The position numbers and the translations under genes are program-made. Source: a virus. Taken from it: 28,789 nucleotides of DNA. This document shows, one piece after another, positions 21,851 to 28,789 of the stretch. The DNA is taken from the IMG/VR virus record IMGVR_UViG_3300025646_006412, positions 1 to 28,789 of that record; one strand, written 5' to 3'. The number at the start of each line of letters is the position of its first letter. Position 1 is the stretch's first letter. The notes beneath the pieces are model-generated. The model was not told the origin of the DNA, ran no database searches, and worked only from the letters and a program-made list of their open reading frames with translations.

Positions 21851-23507
21851 CAAAGTACAGTTTAAGAATTTTGCCAGCTATGGAAATCGTGTACAGACGA
21901 TTGATTTTGATAAAGAAAAAAGTGATCTTTATCTTGTATTAGGTGGCAATGGTGCAGGTAAGAGTACATTGGCAAAGGTCATAACATATCTATGTTATGG
22001 TAAAGTAGAAGGCGCAAACCTTAGAGATCTTCCTAATAGAGTAAACGGAGCCCTTTGGGGTAAAATTTGGATGGAGAGTAAAGGTAACCAAATTGAAATA
22101 GAGCGAGGAATTAATCCAGGTATATTTAATGTTTCAATAAACGGTACTGAATATGATGTTGCAGGTAAGGCAAATTTACAAGAGTTCTTAGAAACTGAAA
22201 TATATGAAATACCTTACCATGTATTTAAGAATGTAATTATCTTATCAGTAAATGACTTTAAGTCTTTTATTACAATGTCTCCTTATGATAAGAAACAGAT
22301 CATTGATAGAATCTTTGGCTTTTCTGTGATTAATGAAATGAGGGAATTGGTAAAGAATAAGAGAAGAAATATCATAGAAGAAATCAGAACTTTTGAAGAT
22401 GAGATTAGAACTCTTGACGATTCTATTAAATCTGTTCTTACTAAGATTGAGCAATATGAAGAAGCCAATAAGGAAAAAGATGCTACAAAAATAGCAGAGC
22501 TGAAACAGAAGCTGATTGATCTTAATGAAGCAAGAAAAAAGTTAAAAGAAGCTAATGATAAGACAAAGGAAAAGATACATGAAAATGACGAGGAATACCG
22601 GGAGAAGAGCAAAAGGGAATCCGAGATTAAATCCGAAATCAATACGATTAAGAAGGGTCTTGAATTGTACAACAACAATACATGCCCAACATGCCAGGCT
22701 CCTCTAGATTCTGAATTTCATCAACATATTAAAAAAGAAAAAGAAGATTCATTAATTACTCTTAACGAGAGTTACGATTCAATTAAAACTGAGGTATCTG
22801 ATGTTGATACTAAATTAACTACATTAAGAGAACAGGGAAAACAAATCCACGTTAAAGTAGGTCAATTAGAAAGCCAAATGAATAGTCTTAAAGATGAGTT
22901 AATTTCTTTGGCCGAAAAGGATGGTAATGAAGATAGTCATTTACAGGATCTTATTAAAGAATTTAAAGAAAAGAAAGAAGAAAAGGATAAAGGAAAACTT
23001 AAAAGTGAAGGTGAGGACTACTACTTAACCATTCTTGAAAACCTAATGGGTGATGACGGAATTAAAAATCTCGCAGTTCGGTCTATCTTACCATCATTCA
23101 ATAATCATATCTTAATAATGGGTAAAGAGATGGGAATTCCTTTTGGAATACGATTTGATGATAAGTTTAATTGTACCCTCCATCATTTAGGTCAAGAGAT
23201 AAGCCCAAAGACTTTAAGTACCGGCGAAAAGAAAAAGGTTGACTTTGTAATTATCATGGCATTAATGAAAATGATTAAAGTAAGATTCTCAAGTCTCAAT
23301 ATTTTATTCTTGGATGAAATCTTTTCTTCTATTGATAGCGATGGGGTTTATCATATTATAAACATTCTTCATGAAACTATTCAAGATATAGGATTAAATA
23401 CATTTGTAATCAACCACACAGTTCTTCCTAGTGAATATTTTGATAAGAAGCTTGAAATTACTAAAGATGCAGGATTTTCGGAATTTACTATTCAAAGCAT
23501 TGGATAA
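21840..23507 (+). CDS. 46: Recombination nuclease ATPase subunit gp46 (SbcC/Rad50-like)
   Basis: The 555-residue protein is a short Rad50-type SMC ATPase. Walker A is GGNGAGKST at 35-43, a coiled coil runs from about 175 to 390, and its apex carries a zinc hook CPTC (Cys282 and Cys285). The ABC signature is LSTGEKKKVD, and Walker B is LNILFLDEIFSSID. The Q-loop region FKNVIILSVNDF is also visible. It binds and opens DNA ends for the gp47 nuclease. Length is close to T4 gp46 (560). It begins inside gene 47. The following gene starts after a 25-nt gap, where the replication block gives way to structural genes. Confidence 0.94.
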   Translation: MRINKVQFKNFASYGNRVQTIDFDKEKSDLYLVLGGNGAGKSTLAKVITYLCYGKVEGANLRDLPNRVNGALWGKIWMESKGNQIEIERGINPGIFNVSINGTEYDVAGKANLQEFLETEIYEIPYHVFKNVIILSVNDFKSFITMSPYDKKQIIDRIFGFSVINEMRELVKNKRRNIIEEIRTFEDEIRTLDDSIKSVLTKIEQYEEANKEKDATKIAELKQKLIDLNEARKKLKEANDKTKEKIHENDEEYREKSKRESEIKSEINTIKKGLELYNNNTCPTCQAPLDSEFHQHIKKEKEDSLITLNESYDSIKTEVSDVDTKLTTLREQGKQIHVKVGQLESQMNSLKDELISLAEKDGNEDSHLQDLIKEFKEKKEEKDKGKLKSEGEDYYLTILENLMGDDGIKNLAVRSILPSFNNHILIMGKEMGIPFGIRFDDKFNCTLHHLGQEISPKTLSTGEKKKVDFVIIMALMKMIKVRFSSLNILFLDEIFSSIDSDGVYHIINILHETIQDIGLNTFVINHTVLPSEYFDKKLEITKDAGFSEFTIQSIG

Positions 23508-23532
23508 ATAAATAGTAACATAGTAATTTTAG

Positions 23533-24537
23533 ATGTCAGCATATAACCAAGAATTTAATAAGGATAATACAATACTTAGGTACATAACTGTTGCTACACT
23601 AGCAGAGTTAAGGAATAAGGTATTCTATTATAATCAAACAGATGAAGATACTGTTGTTAAGATTAATGTCCCTTTTTATTACTCTATTACTGGTAATGAA
23701 AGGTTTCTTTTAGATAACTTTCTTTTTGATGCCGAAGCAAACGGTAAAGCAATTGGAGATTATGAAGTAGTTCCTAGAGGTGTGCTCCAACTAAATTCTT
23801 TAGCTATTGATTCTGGCAGTCAAACCAATAAATTTACTCGCGGAGAATTTGTTCAGGAGGTTGATGGTCAATTAAAAACATTTGCATTAGAAACAAATTT
23901 CTTACCTATAACAATGACGTTTGGTATTACTGTGGTATGTTCTAATAATTTAGAAATGCTAAAAGTTACCGAAGCAATCATGTCAAAGCTATATAAGACA
24001 ACTATGTATAGTGTAGATCTAGGTATGTTTAGAGTAGAATCCTCTATGGCAGTGCCAGAAGACTACTCACAGGATAGGCTTTTTGAATTTGGTCTGAATG
24101 ACAAGAAAGAATTTAATGTTACATTTGATTTAGAAGTTAAATCATTTATGCCAGTATTTGAAGGAGGAATTCTATTAACCGAGGTTGTAGAAATGACCAA
24201 GCAGGCAATTGCAGCAGCTACCAGCGGTGGCGGCGGTGGCGGCGGTGGCGGCAGTACTGGTAGTTCTACTCCGCAAGGAATTGGGTTATTTAGAACCGGC
24301 CCCAATGGCGAGATTGGTATTCAATTTGGTGGAGTATTCCAGGAATTTAACTATACAATTGAGGACATTAAGAAATCTCCAGTTACATCATCATCAGATT
24401 CTAATAGCGGTTATGTTAACCCAGATACTATCAAAACAGGAGGTCCTTATTTAGAAAATAATATTGACAGCGCACCTATAGTACCAGAGGCAAATGAAAG
24501 TAAAGAATATAGGAATGCGGATGATAATCAAGGATAA
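23533..24537 (+). CDS. 15: Tail-completion/sheath-stabiliser protein, T4 gp15-like
   Basis: The first 210 residues follow the T4 gp15 pattern. There is an N-terminal helix (TLAELRNKVFYY) and VVKINVPFYYSITGNERFL, like 'IRVPITYASKEHFMMKL' of gp15. Next come VPRGVLQLNSLAID, LPITMTFGITVVCSNNLEMLKVTEAIMSKL and YSVDLGMFRVESSMAV, and finally FNVTFDLEVKSFMPVFE, like 'WSLTFEVNGWMYPPV'. In T4 a gp15 hexamer caps the tail tube and sheath for head joining. A run of nine glycines at 232-240 then links to a low-complexity C-terminal extension of about 95 residues. The assignment rests on pattern similarity to gp15. Confidence 0.62.
   Translation: MSAYNQEFNKDNTILRYITVATLAELRNKVFYYNQTDEDTVVKINVPFYYSITGNERFLLDNFLFDAEANGKAIGDYEVVPRGVLQLNSLAIDSGSQTNKFTRGEFVQEVDGQLKTFALETNFLPITMTFGITVVCSNNLEMLKVTEAIMSKLYKTTMYSVDLGMFRVESSMAVPEDYSQDRLFEFGLNDKKEFNVTFDLEVKSFMPVFEGGILLTEVVEMTKQAIAAATSGGGGGGGGGSTGSSTPQGIGLFRTGPNGEIGIQFGGVFQEFNYTIEDIKKSPVTSSSDSNSGYVNPDTIKTGGPYLENNIDSAPIVPEANESKEYRNADDNQG
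24226..24252 (+). repeat. Tandem repeat (GGTGGCGGC)x3 encoding nine glycines
   Basis: Three exact copies of the nine-base unit GGTGGCGGC encode an uninterrupted Gly9 linker in the gp15-like protein. The tract is strikingly GC-rich inside AT-rich DNA and is a likely site of length variation between related phages. Confidence 0.9.
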
Positions 24538-24558
24538 ATTAACTTTGAGATCTTAGAA

Positions 24559-24567
24559 TATATAAAA
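24559..24567 (+). promoter_or_regulatory. Putative late promoter box TATATAAAA
   Basis: TATATAAAA inside the string GAATATATAAAACAA lies 28 nt before the ATG of the 611-residue gene. The same 15-base string occurs before the portal gene at 27917-27931, which is strong internal support for a shared promoter element. Confidence 0.55.
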
Positions 24568-24586
24568 CAAATCAAAGTACTTAAAT

Positions 24587-26422
24587 ATGAATAGTTCAGT
24601 CAATGAAGGACAAACTCAGGTTTATATGGATGGCGGTATTAATCCACAATACGGAGTTAATACTAATGCGCCTTATCTAAATAACCCTCCTAAGCAACTT
24701 ATAGACATTATTAATGAATTCTATAGAAGTGGTAAATCAGATTCTCAGGTTTTAGCTATTTTAGTTGGAATGGGAACACCTCAACAATTAGCAATGTCTG
24801 GAATTAATGCTTATAAGGCTGGTATGAATATGTATACAACAGAAAATAACAATAAACAAAAAAATCATAACAAAATGAACTTTACACTTACGGAATTGTA
24901 TGAAAATGTTATGAAGAGTATCAATGGCCTAAAAGAAATGGAATCTGATAATTCAAGAGTTTCTTATACTGCCAAAAATGCTCTCGGCATTTTAGAAAAT
25001 TCATTAGGACAGTTTCCTATGAGATTTAAATCTGAGGATGTATCCGTTGTCAGCGAAGAAATTGAAAACAGTGTTAATCCAACACTTAAGTTTAAGATTG
25101 CTAAAAACTTACACAATGCATTATCTTCAGCAGCATGGCTTAATCCTGTTAAAGAATTAAGATCATACATCGCTAACACTTATGATAATGGTAAGTGGTC
25201 ATATAAAATTGCTGAATCTATCGAAAGAAATTCTGCACAAAGAGGAAAGCTTTATGAAGGTCTTACTTCAGAATTGACTTCTCTTCTTTCAGAATCAGAA
25301 GATGGTTTAAAAACTAAATTAGGAATTGTTGCATCTAAGCACCCATGGTCAAATGATTGCAAAAATATTCTTAATGAAATGGCAGAAGCTGAACATAAGG
25401 CAACTGCAAATAACTCTGGAAAGATTACATCAATTCTTTCTCCTGTATTGGAAAACGAAAATGGTCTTACTTTCCACCTTCACGGAAAGAATTACAATTA
25501 TAATGGTAAGGAAATCACCGAAACTAAAGTTGAGGATTCCAGATTCTTTGATGTTCTTGAAGGATTAAAGTTATTTAAGCACACTGGAGATTCTTTGGTA
25601 ACATTCAGTGAAAACGGAAAAACTTTAGAATTTAATCTTACTGAAGGAACTCTTAAGCTAGGAGACATTGATTTAACTAACTCAAGCGTTATTGAATTAA
25701 AAGAATCTTTATTAGGAACTGGCTTCTTTGGTTACAGAGAGCAATGGAAAGTTGATCAAGTTTGCAGATTCTTTGAATCTGTTGATATGTTAGCAGAAAT
25801 GGATAACTTTACAAATATTCAATCAACTGAGTTTTTGAATCTTTTCTTAACAATGATTGCTGTTGAAGAAGGTATCTGGGTTAATAAGGTTAACGGTGGA
25901 ATGCAACTTAATGAAATGAATTTTATTCCTTCTGCTACTGAAGCCGTTAATGTTATTAAAGAATTCATTAATTATGATGCTTCTTCAATCTTATCCGAAA
26001 GATTAATTGCCGAAGGAAATGAAAAGGCGGCTAACGATAAGAAAAGAGCTGATATCAATGATAAGATTTCTTTTTTAGAAGAAAAGAAAACTAAGATTGC
26101 TGAAACTATGAAAAAGGTTGGAGAAACCGAAGAACTTAAAGAAGCTATGAATTTATTGGATTCTGAATTATCTAAGTTTGAGAAAGAACTCCAAGAAACC
26201 TTTTCTGTCGTTGAAAAAAAAACTAAAGATCAATATCTAGACGATGGATATGTTGAAGCCGAGGTTATTAAAACATCAGGCGGTCTTAGAAAAGGCGATG
26301 AAGTTTTGGTAAATGCAGAAGAATATACTTCTCTTGGTGATGATGATTTGTTAAATTCAATTAATCCTAAGACAGGAAAAACAACAATCATCAAAAAAGA
26401 AATTGTTAAGGTACAATTATAA
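24587..26422 (+). CDS. Large phage protein of unknown function, probable virion or head-assembly component
   Basis: This 611-residue protein is not recognised. The N-terminal 80 residues contain a small helical domain (PKQLIDIINEFYRSGKSDSQ, then VLAILVGMGTPQQLAMSGINAY). A polar spacer rich in Asn and Lys (about 85-96) follows, then a long mainly helical body. A charged coiled coil occupies about 484-549 (with FLEEKKTKIAETMKKVG), and the last 60 residues look like a small beta module (KGDEVLVNAEEYTSLGD). No enzymatic motif, signal peptide or membrane segment is visible. A promoter-like box precedes it and a strong terminator follows, so it forms its own unit in the late region. A second ATG at 24875 has an A-rich leader and could give a 515-residue product. 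Confidence 0.85.
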   Translation: MNSSVNEGQTQVYMDGGINPQYGVNTNAPYLNNPPKQLIDIINEFYRSGKSDSQVLAILVGMGTPQQLAMSGINAYKAGMNMYTTENNNKQKNHNKMNFTLTELYENVMKSINGLKEMESDNSRVSYTAKNALGILENSLGQFPMRFKSEDVSVVSEEIENSVNPTLKFKIAKNLHNALSSAAWLNPVKELRSYIANTYDNGKWSYKIAESIERNSAQRGKLYEGLTSELTSLLSESEDGLKTKLGIVASKHPWSNDCKNILNEMAEAEHKATANNSGKITSILSPVLENENGLTFHLHGKNYNYNGKEITETKVEDSRFFDVLEGLKLFKHTGDSLVTFSENGKTLEFNLTEGTLKLGDIDLTNSSVIELKESLLGTGFFGYREQWKVDQVCRFFESVDMLAEMDNFTNIQSTEFLNLFLTMIAVEEGIWVNKVNGGMQLNEMNFIPSATEAVNVIKEFINYDASSILSERLIAEGNEKAANDKKRADINDKISFLEEKKTKIAETMKKVGETEELKEAMNLLDSELSKFEKELQETFSVVEKKTKDQYLDDGYVEAEVIKTSGGLRKGDEVLVNAEEYTSLGDDDLLNSINPKTGKTTIIKKEIVKVQL

Positions 26423-26440
26423 CCTCTCCACTATACTAAG

Positions 26441-26470
26441 AGCCGACAGAATAAACTGTCGGCTTTTTTT
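26441..26470 (+). terminator. Rho-independent terminator after the 611-residue gene
   Basis: AGCCGACAG (26441-26449) pairs with CTGTCGGCT (26456-26464) around the loop AATAAA and is followed by a run of seven T ending at 26470. It is a strong intrinsic terminator. A new promoter-like box begins two bases later. Confidence 0.9.
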
Positions 26471-26471
26471 G

Positions 26472-26480
26472 TATATAATA
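26472..26480 (+). promoter_or_regulatory. Putative late promoter box TATATAATA before the sigma-like gene
   Basis: TATATAATA, extended to TATATAATAATAAAA, starts two bases after the terminator T tract and 26 nt before the ATG of the gp55-like gene. A promoter is required at this place because of the terminator. The sequence matches the box at 5559. Confidence 0.55.
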
Positions 26481-26497
26481 ATAAAATAATGTAGATT

Positions 26498-26863
26498 ATG
26501 CCAAGGAAAAGAAATTATCTTAACAATAGAGACCTATTAGAAGAAATCATAAAATCCCAAGAACTGGATGAATTAACCCCAAAGGCATTAGAGTTCTTAA
26601 TGCTCTTAGCCGATAAATGTTCAAGAAAACTAACCTACCGAGATCCTCAGGATAGAGAAGACTGTATCGCATATGCTTATATGGATCTTTATAGATACTG
26701 GAGAAACTTTAATCCAGAAAAAAGTACAAATGCATTTGCATATTTTACTGAAATAGCAAAAAGAGGATTTGCAAAAGGTTGGAATAAATTACACCCAAAG
26801 AAATATGCAGGAACCGTATCAATAGATGGGGGAACTGATAGTGAAGGAATTTATACAATCTAG
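26498..26863 (+). CDS. 55: Late-transcription sigma factor, T4 gp55-like (short form)
   Basis: The start RKRNYLNNRDLLEEIIKSQ parallels gp55 'YNYVNNKELLQAI'. The body ALEFLMLLADKCSRKLTYRD...DREDCIAYAYMDLYRYWRNFNPEKSTNAFAYFTEIAKRGFAKGWNKL parallels the gp55 segment corresponding to sigma region 2, including the 'K.NPHAYITQACFNAFV' helix that contacts the promoter -10-like element. gp55 directs host RNA polymerase to TATAAATA-type late promoters. At 121 residues it is shorter than T4 gp55 (185) and lacks the C-terminal part with the clamp-binding tail. The ending (VSIDGGTDSEGIYTI) overlaps the next reading frame. A TATATAATA box 26 nt before the ATG suggests it is itself transcribed from such a promoter. 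Confidence 0.72.
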   Translation: MPRKRNYLNNRDLLEEIIKSQELDELTPKALEFLMLLADKCSRKLTYRDPQDREDCIAYAYMDLYRYWRNFNPEKSTNAFAYFTEIAKRGFAKGWNKLHPKKYAGTVSIDGGTDSEGIYTI

Positions 26864-26873
26864 TATAATACCA

Positions 26874-27350
26874 ATGAGTATAAAAAAAGTTAAACCAACT
26901 CCAAAGTCAGGCTATAAGCAAGGTTATTATAAACCTCATAATCCTGAAAAGTATATGGGACCAGGTCCTATTATATACCGTAGTAGTTGGGAACGAAAAT
27001 TTTGCCATTGGTGTGATCATAATGAAAATGTTATTAAGTGGATATCCGAACCTTTTGCAATTAAGTATTTTAATATCCTAGATAAAAAATTTCATAATTA
27101 CTATCCGGATTTTTATGTAAAAATGAATAAGGATGGAATTCTTGAGGAATATGTAGTTGAGATTAAACCTAAGGCACAATTACAAAAACCAAAACCTCCT
27201 AAGAGAAAAACTGCAAAAGCAATGGCTAATTTCAAATATGGGTATGAAACCTATGTTAGAAATCTTTGTAAGACAGAAGCTCTTAATAAAGCAGCAGAGC
27301 AGAGAAAGTTTAAAGTTATGCTAATAACCGAGGATTCAAATTTATTTTAG
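26874..27350 (+). CDS. 4: Head completion protein, T4 gp4-like (nuclease-fold)
   Basis: From ATG 26874 the protein is 158 residues. GYKQGYYKPHNPEKYMG, YRSSWERKFCHWCDHNENVIKW, SEPFAIKYFNILDKKFHNYYPDFYV and EEYVVEIKPKAQ match the T4 gp4 (gp50/4) head-completion family. The E...PDF...EIK arrangement is that of a PD-(D/E)xK nuclease fold. In T4 the protein acts after packaging to make heads competent for tail joining. The frame also contains ATG 26826, but the sixteen extra residues are not family-like and overlap the sigma gene, so the later start is preferred. The C-terminus ends SNLF. Confidence 0.8.
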   Translation: MSIKKVKPTPKSGYKQGYYKPHNPEKYMGPGPIIYRSSWERKFCHWCDHNENVIKWISEPFAIKYFNILDKKFHNYYPDFYVKMNKDGILEEYVVEIKPKAQLQKPKPPKRKTAKAMANFKYGYETYVRNLCKTEALNKAAEQRKFKVMLITEDSNLF

Positions 27351-27352
27351 TT

Positions 27353-27925
27353 ATGATAGTTGGTAATTTTCAAGATGACTTAGATATTTACTTAGCCGAA
27401 AATAAAGGTAGAACTGGAGCTTCTAAAGCATCTACCAAAGACTTGGCAAAGGCAGGGCAAAAATCAAAAGGTGTTTTAGATCAAGGTAAAATGTATAGCT
27501 TTAGATATTTTACCGAGGATGAAACTTTTTATGATACCTACCCAATCGTTATTGGATTAGGAAAATCTATAGACGGCAATCAATTAGGTATTAACTTACA
27601 TTACATTCCTTATGATGCAAGAATTCCATTCGTAAAAGATATTGTAAGATCTTTTGGTTCTATAATGGAAAGAGAATCAAATAAAGCAATAGGAAATCCT
27701 AATGCCCAAAGCTTTCTTGCTGATTTTAATTATGAAACTGTTAGTAGGTCATTAGGAAGGAAATACAATATTAAATATGCAATAAGGCAGTATAGATTAG
27801 ATAGAATGAAAAAGCCAAGAGTATTAGGATATGAAGATTGGTATATTGGTACTGTTAATGATGATAACTTTTTCTTTGGTGGAACAATACTGAATGCGCA
27901 AGCATTATATTACAAGAATATATAA
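27353..27925 (+). CDS. Phage protein of unknown function between gp4 and the portal
   Basis: This 190-residue protein opens with a polar, lysine-rich segment (GRTGASKASTKDLAKAGQ) and then a compact domain with GKMYSFRYFTEDETFYDTYPIVIGLG and GNQLGINLHYIPYDARIPFV. A helical and aromatic C-terminal part follows (REDW-like YEDWYIGTVNDDNFFFGG). In T4 gene 53 follows gene 4, but this sequence has no visible likeness to gp53. The Y-F-D-x-x-P...GINLHY pattern looks like a conserved phage structural module, and location between head-completion and portal genes supports a virion or assembly role. Its stop overlaps the portal gene's promoter-like box. Confidence 0.8.
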   Translation: MIVGNFQDDLDIYLAENKGRTGASKASTKDLAKAGQKSKGVLDQGKMYSFRYFTEDETFYDTYPIVIGLGKSIDGNQLGINLHYIPYDARIPFVKDIVRSFGSIMERESNKAIGNPNAQSFLADFNYETVSRSLGRKYNIKYAIRQYRLDRMKKPRVLGYEDWYIGTVNDDNFFFGGTILNAQALYYKNI

Positions 27926-27927
27926 AA
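27919..27927 (+). promoter_or_regulatory. Putative late promoter box TATATAAAA before the portal gene
   Basis: TATATAAAA lies 26 nt before the portal ATG, within the 15-base string GAATATATAAAACAA that also precedes the 611-residue gene. It overlaps the stop codon of the preceding gene, so coding constraint explains only part of it. Confidence 0.55.
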
Positions 27928-27944
27928 CAACAAATAAATAAAGT

Positions 27945-28789
27945 ATGGCAGGTTTTACTGACAGACGAGGTCCTCTTACAAATTCAAACCCAGTTAGAAA
28001 GATTTTAAAGGATTTATCTAACTTAGGGATGGCGTATGATGACATGATCATTCGTAATTCAAGAGCAGTTGGTTTTACTGAGAACCAAATAGGTTACACA
28101 TTTAATCCTATGGGATCAGATGCAGATGATATCTATTCTGCGTTTGCTGCTCTATCCCTAACTGATACTAGTCTTAAAAAGAATATTTCATTCTTTGATA
28201 AAGATTATGAAAAGAAGAGAGATCAACTTAGAACTTTTGCAGTACAGGATGAGATTGAAGATATCTTGGATGTGCTAACCGATGAAGCTATTGTATTTGA
28301 TGAAAGTAATTACTGTGCATATGCCGAGTTTAATGGTCATATAAGTAATTCAATAGAGGAAGAAATTGCTGATATTTATAATAACATCTACAATTACTTT
28401 GGATTTAACGATGCTATTCAACCTTGGAATTATTTCAGAAAGTGGTTAGTCGATGGCTTTCTTGCATTTGAAATAGTTTATAATGATAAACAAACGGAGA
28501 TTATAGGATTTAAAGAATTAGACCCTATATCTCTAATGCCTGGAATTGATTCTGACACTGGAAAGAAACAATGGGTCCAATACAAAGGTGGTGGTGCTAA
28601 AGAAAGAAAGCTTTGGGATTCTCAAATTATTTACCTTTCATATTCTCAAGTCAATTCACCCCAAAGAATCTCTTATGTTGAAAGACTTATACGTTCTTTT
28701 AATCTTTTAAGAATCATGGAAACCACCAGAATTATCTGGGCTGTTTCAAATGCTTCATTTAAGACACAGTTTATTATCCCTGTTGGTGG
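27945..28789 (+). CDS. 20: Portal vertex protein, T4 gp20-like (partial, N-terminal)
   Basis: The frame runs from ATG 27945 off the window end, giving 281 residues of a protein that is over 500 in T4. Portal features are KKRDQLRTFAVQDEIEDILDVLTDEAIVFDE, like gp20 'LR..A..DEI...LD.I..EAVV.D', then WNYFRKWLVDGFLAFEIVYN, IIGFKELDPISLMPG and the QIIYLSYSQVN strand, all in the gp20 order. The portal is the twelve-fold ring at the head vertex through which DNA is packaged. The 18-nt spacing from the preceding stop holds an A-rich leader (AACAACAAATAAATAAAGT) and no clear Shine-Dalgarno site. Confidence 0.88.
   Translation, partial: MAGFTDRRGPLTNSNPVRKILKDLSNLGMAYDDMIIRNSRAVGFTENQIGYTFNPMGSDADDIYSAFAALSLTDTSLKKNISFFDKDYEKKRDQLRTFAVQDEIEDILDVLTDEAIVFDESNYCAYAEFNGHISNSIEEEIADIYNNIYNYFGFNDAIQPWNYFRKWLVDGFLAFEIVYNDKQTEIIGFKELDPISLMPGIDSDTGKKQWVQYKGGGAKERKLWDSQIIYLSYSQVNSPQRISYVERLIRSFNLLRIMETTRIIWAVSNASFKTQFIIPVG

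Noticed and set aside
26826-26873. ATG 26826 as start of the gp4-like gene
   Set aside because: The sixteen extra residues are not family-like and overlap the sigma-like gene by 38 bases, while ATG 26874 begins right before the conserved region.
27353-27925. Assignment of the 190-residue protein as baseplate wedge gp53 from its position after gp4 and similar length
   Set aside because: No segment resembles T4 gp53, so synteny alone is not enough.
1-28789. CRISPR array, insertion sequence, integrase or attachment site
   Set aside because: No spaced direct repeats, terminal inverted repeats or transposase/integrase-like proteins are visible in the window.

Overview
The window is one dense, single-strand block of a large T4-like myovirus genome, with every supported gene on the + strand. 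Diagnostic T4-type proteins are a gp45-like sliding clamp, the C-terminal half of a family B DNA polymerase (gp43), UvsX recombinase, gp41 helicase, gp47/gp46 nuclease, a gp15-like tail-completion protein, a gp55-like late sigma factor, a gp4-like head-completion protein and the gp20 portal (cut by the window end). The host is most likely a member of the Bacteroidetes, probably a flavobacterium. The reasons are a 58-residue gene of the Bacteroidetes histone-H1-like (Hc1) family, very AT-rich DNA, and A-rich start leaders that mostly replace Shine-Dalgarno sequences.

Layout. (1) 1-420: the end of a class I ribonucleotide reductase large subunit. (2) 411-5233: a tightly overlapped sugar operon holding KDO-8-phosphate synthase, a Nudix hydrolase, the three-enzyme set expected for UDP-N,N'-diacetylbacillosamine (4,6-dehydratase, acetyltransferase, aminotransferase; PglF/D/E-like) and a GT2 glycosyltransferase. 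(3) 5238-5516: the histone-like gene with its own promoter-like box and two tandem hairpins. (4) 5586-12740: a second sugar and modification operon holding a HAD phosphatase, an APH-like kinase, a sugar nucleotidyltransferase, a GT-B-like protein, an SDR epimerase, a class I methyltransferase, a cytosine-C5 methyltransferase and a GT-A glycosyltransferase. (5) 12792-23507: the replication and recombination core, with three further glycosyltransferase units placed between clamp, polymerase and UvsX. (6) 23533-28789: late transcription and virion genes.

How the parts may work together. The sugar genes appear able to make at least one rare activated amino sugar and perhaps a KDO-like sugar. Six glycosyltransferase units could place sugars on phage DNA, virion proteins or the host envelope; the sequence alone does not say which. 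Two details favour looking at DNA: an intact C5-methyltransferase fold sits in the same operon, and one glycosyltransferase ends with the same last four residues (TSLF) as the polymerase fragment, directly upstream of the clamp gene.

The strongest unusual signals are: a textbook -1 slippery heptamer (A AAA AAC, immediately followed by TAA) that would fuse two glycosyltransferase domains; a DNA polymerase gene that begins in the fingers domain and lacks its exonuclease and motif A half; a repeated TATATAA-type box 26-30 nt before several starts that probably is this phage's late promoter; and a phage-borne bacillosamine pathway.
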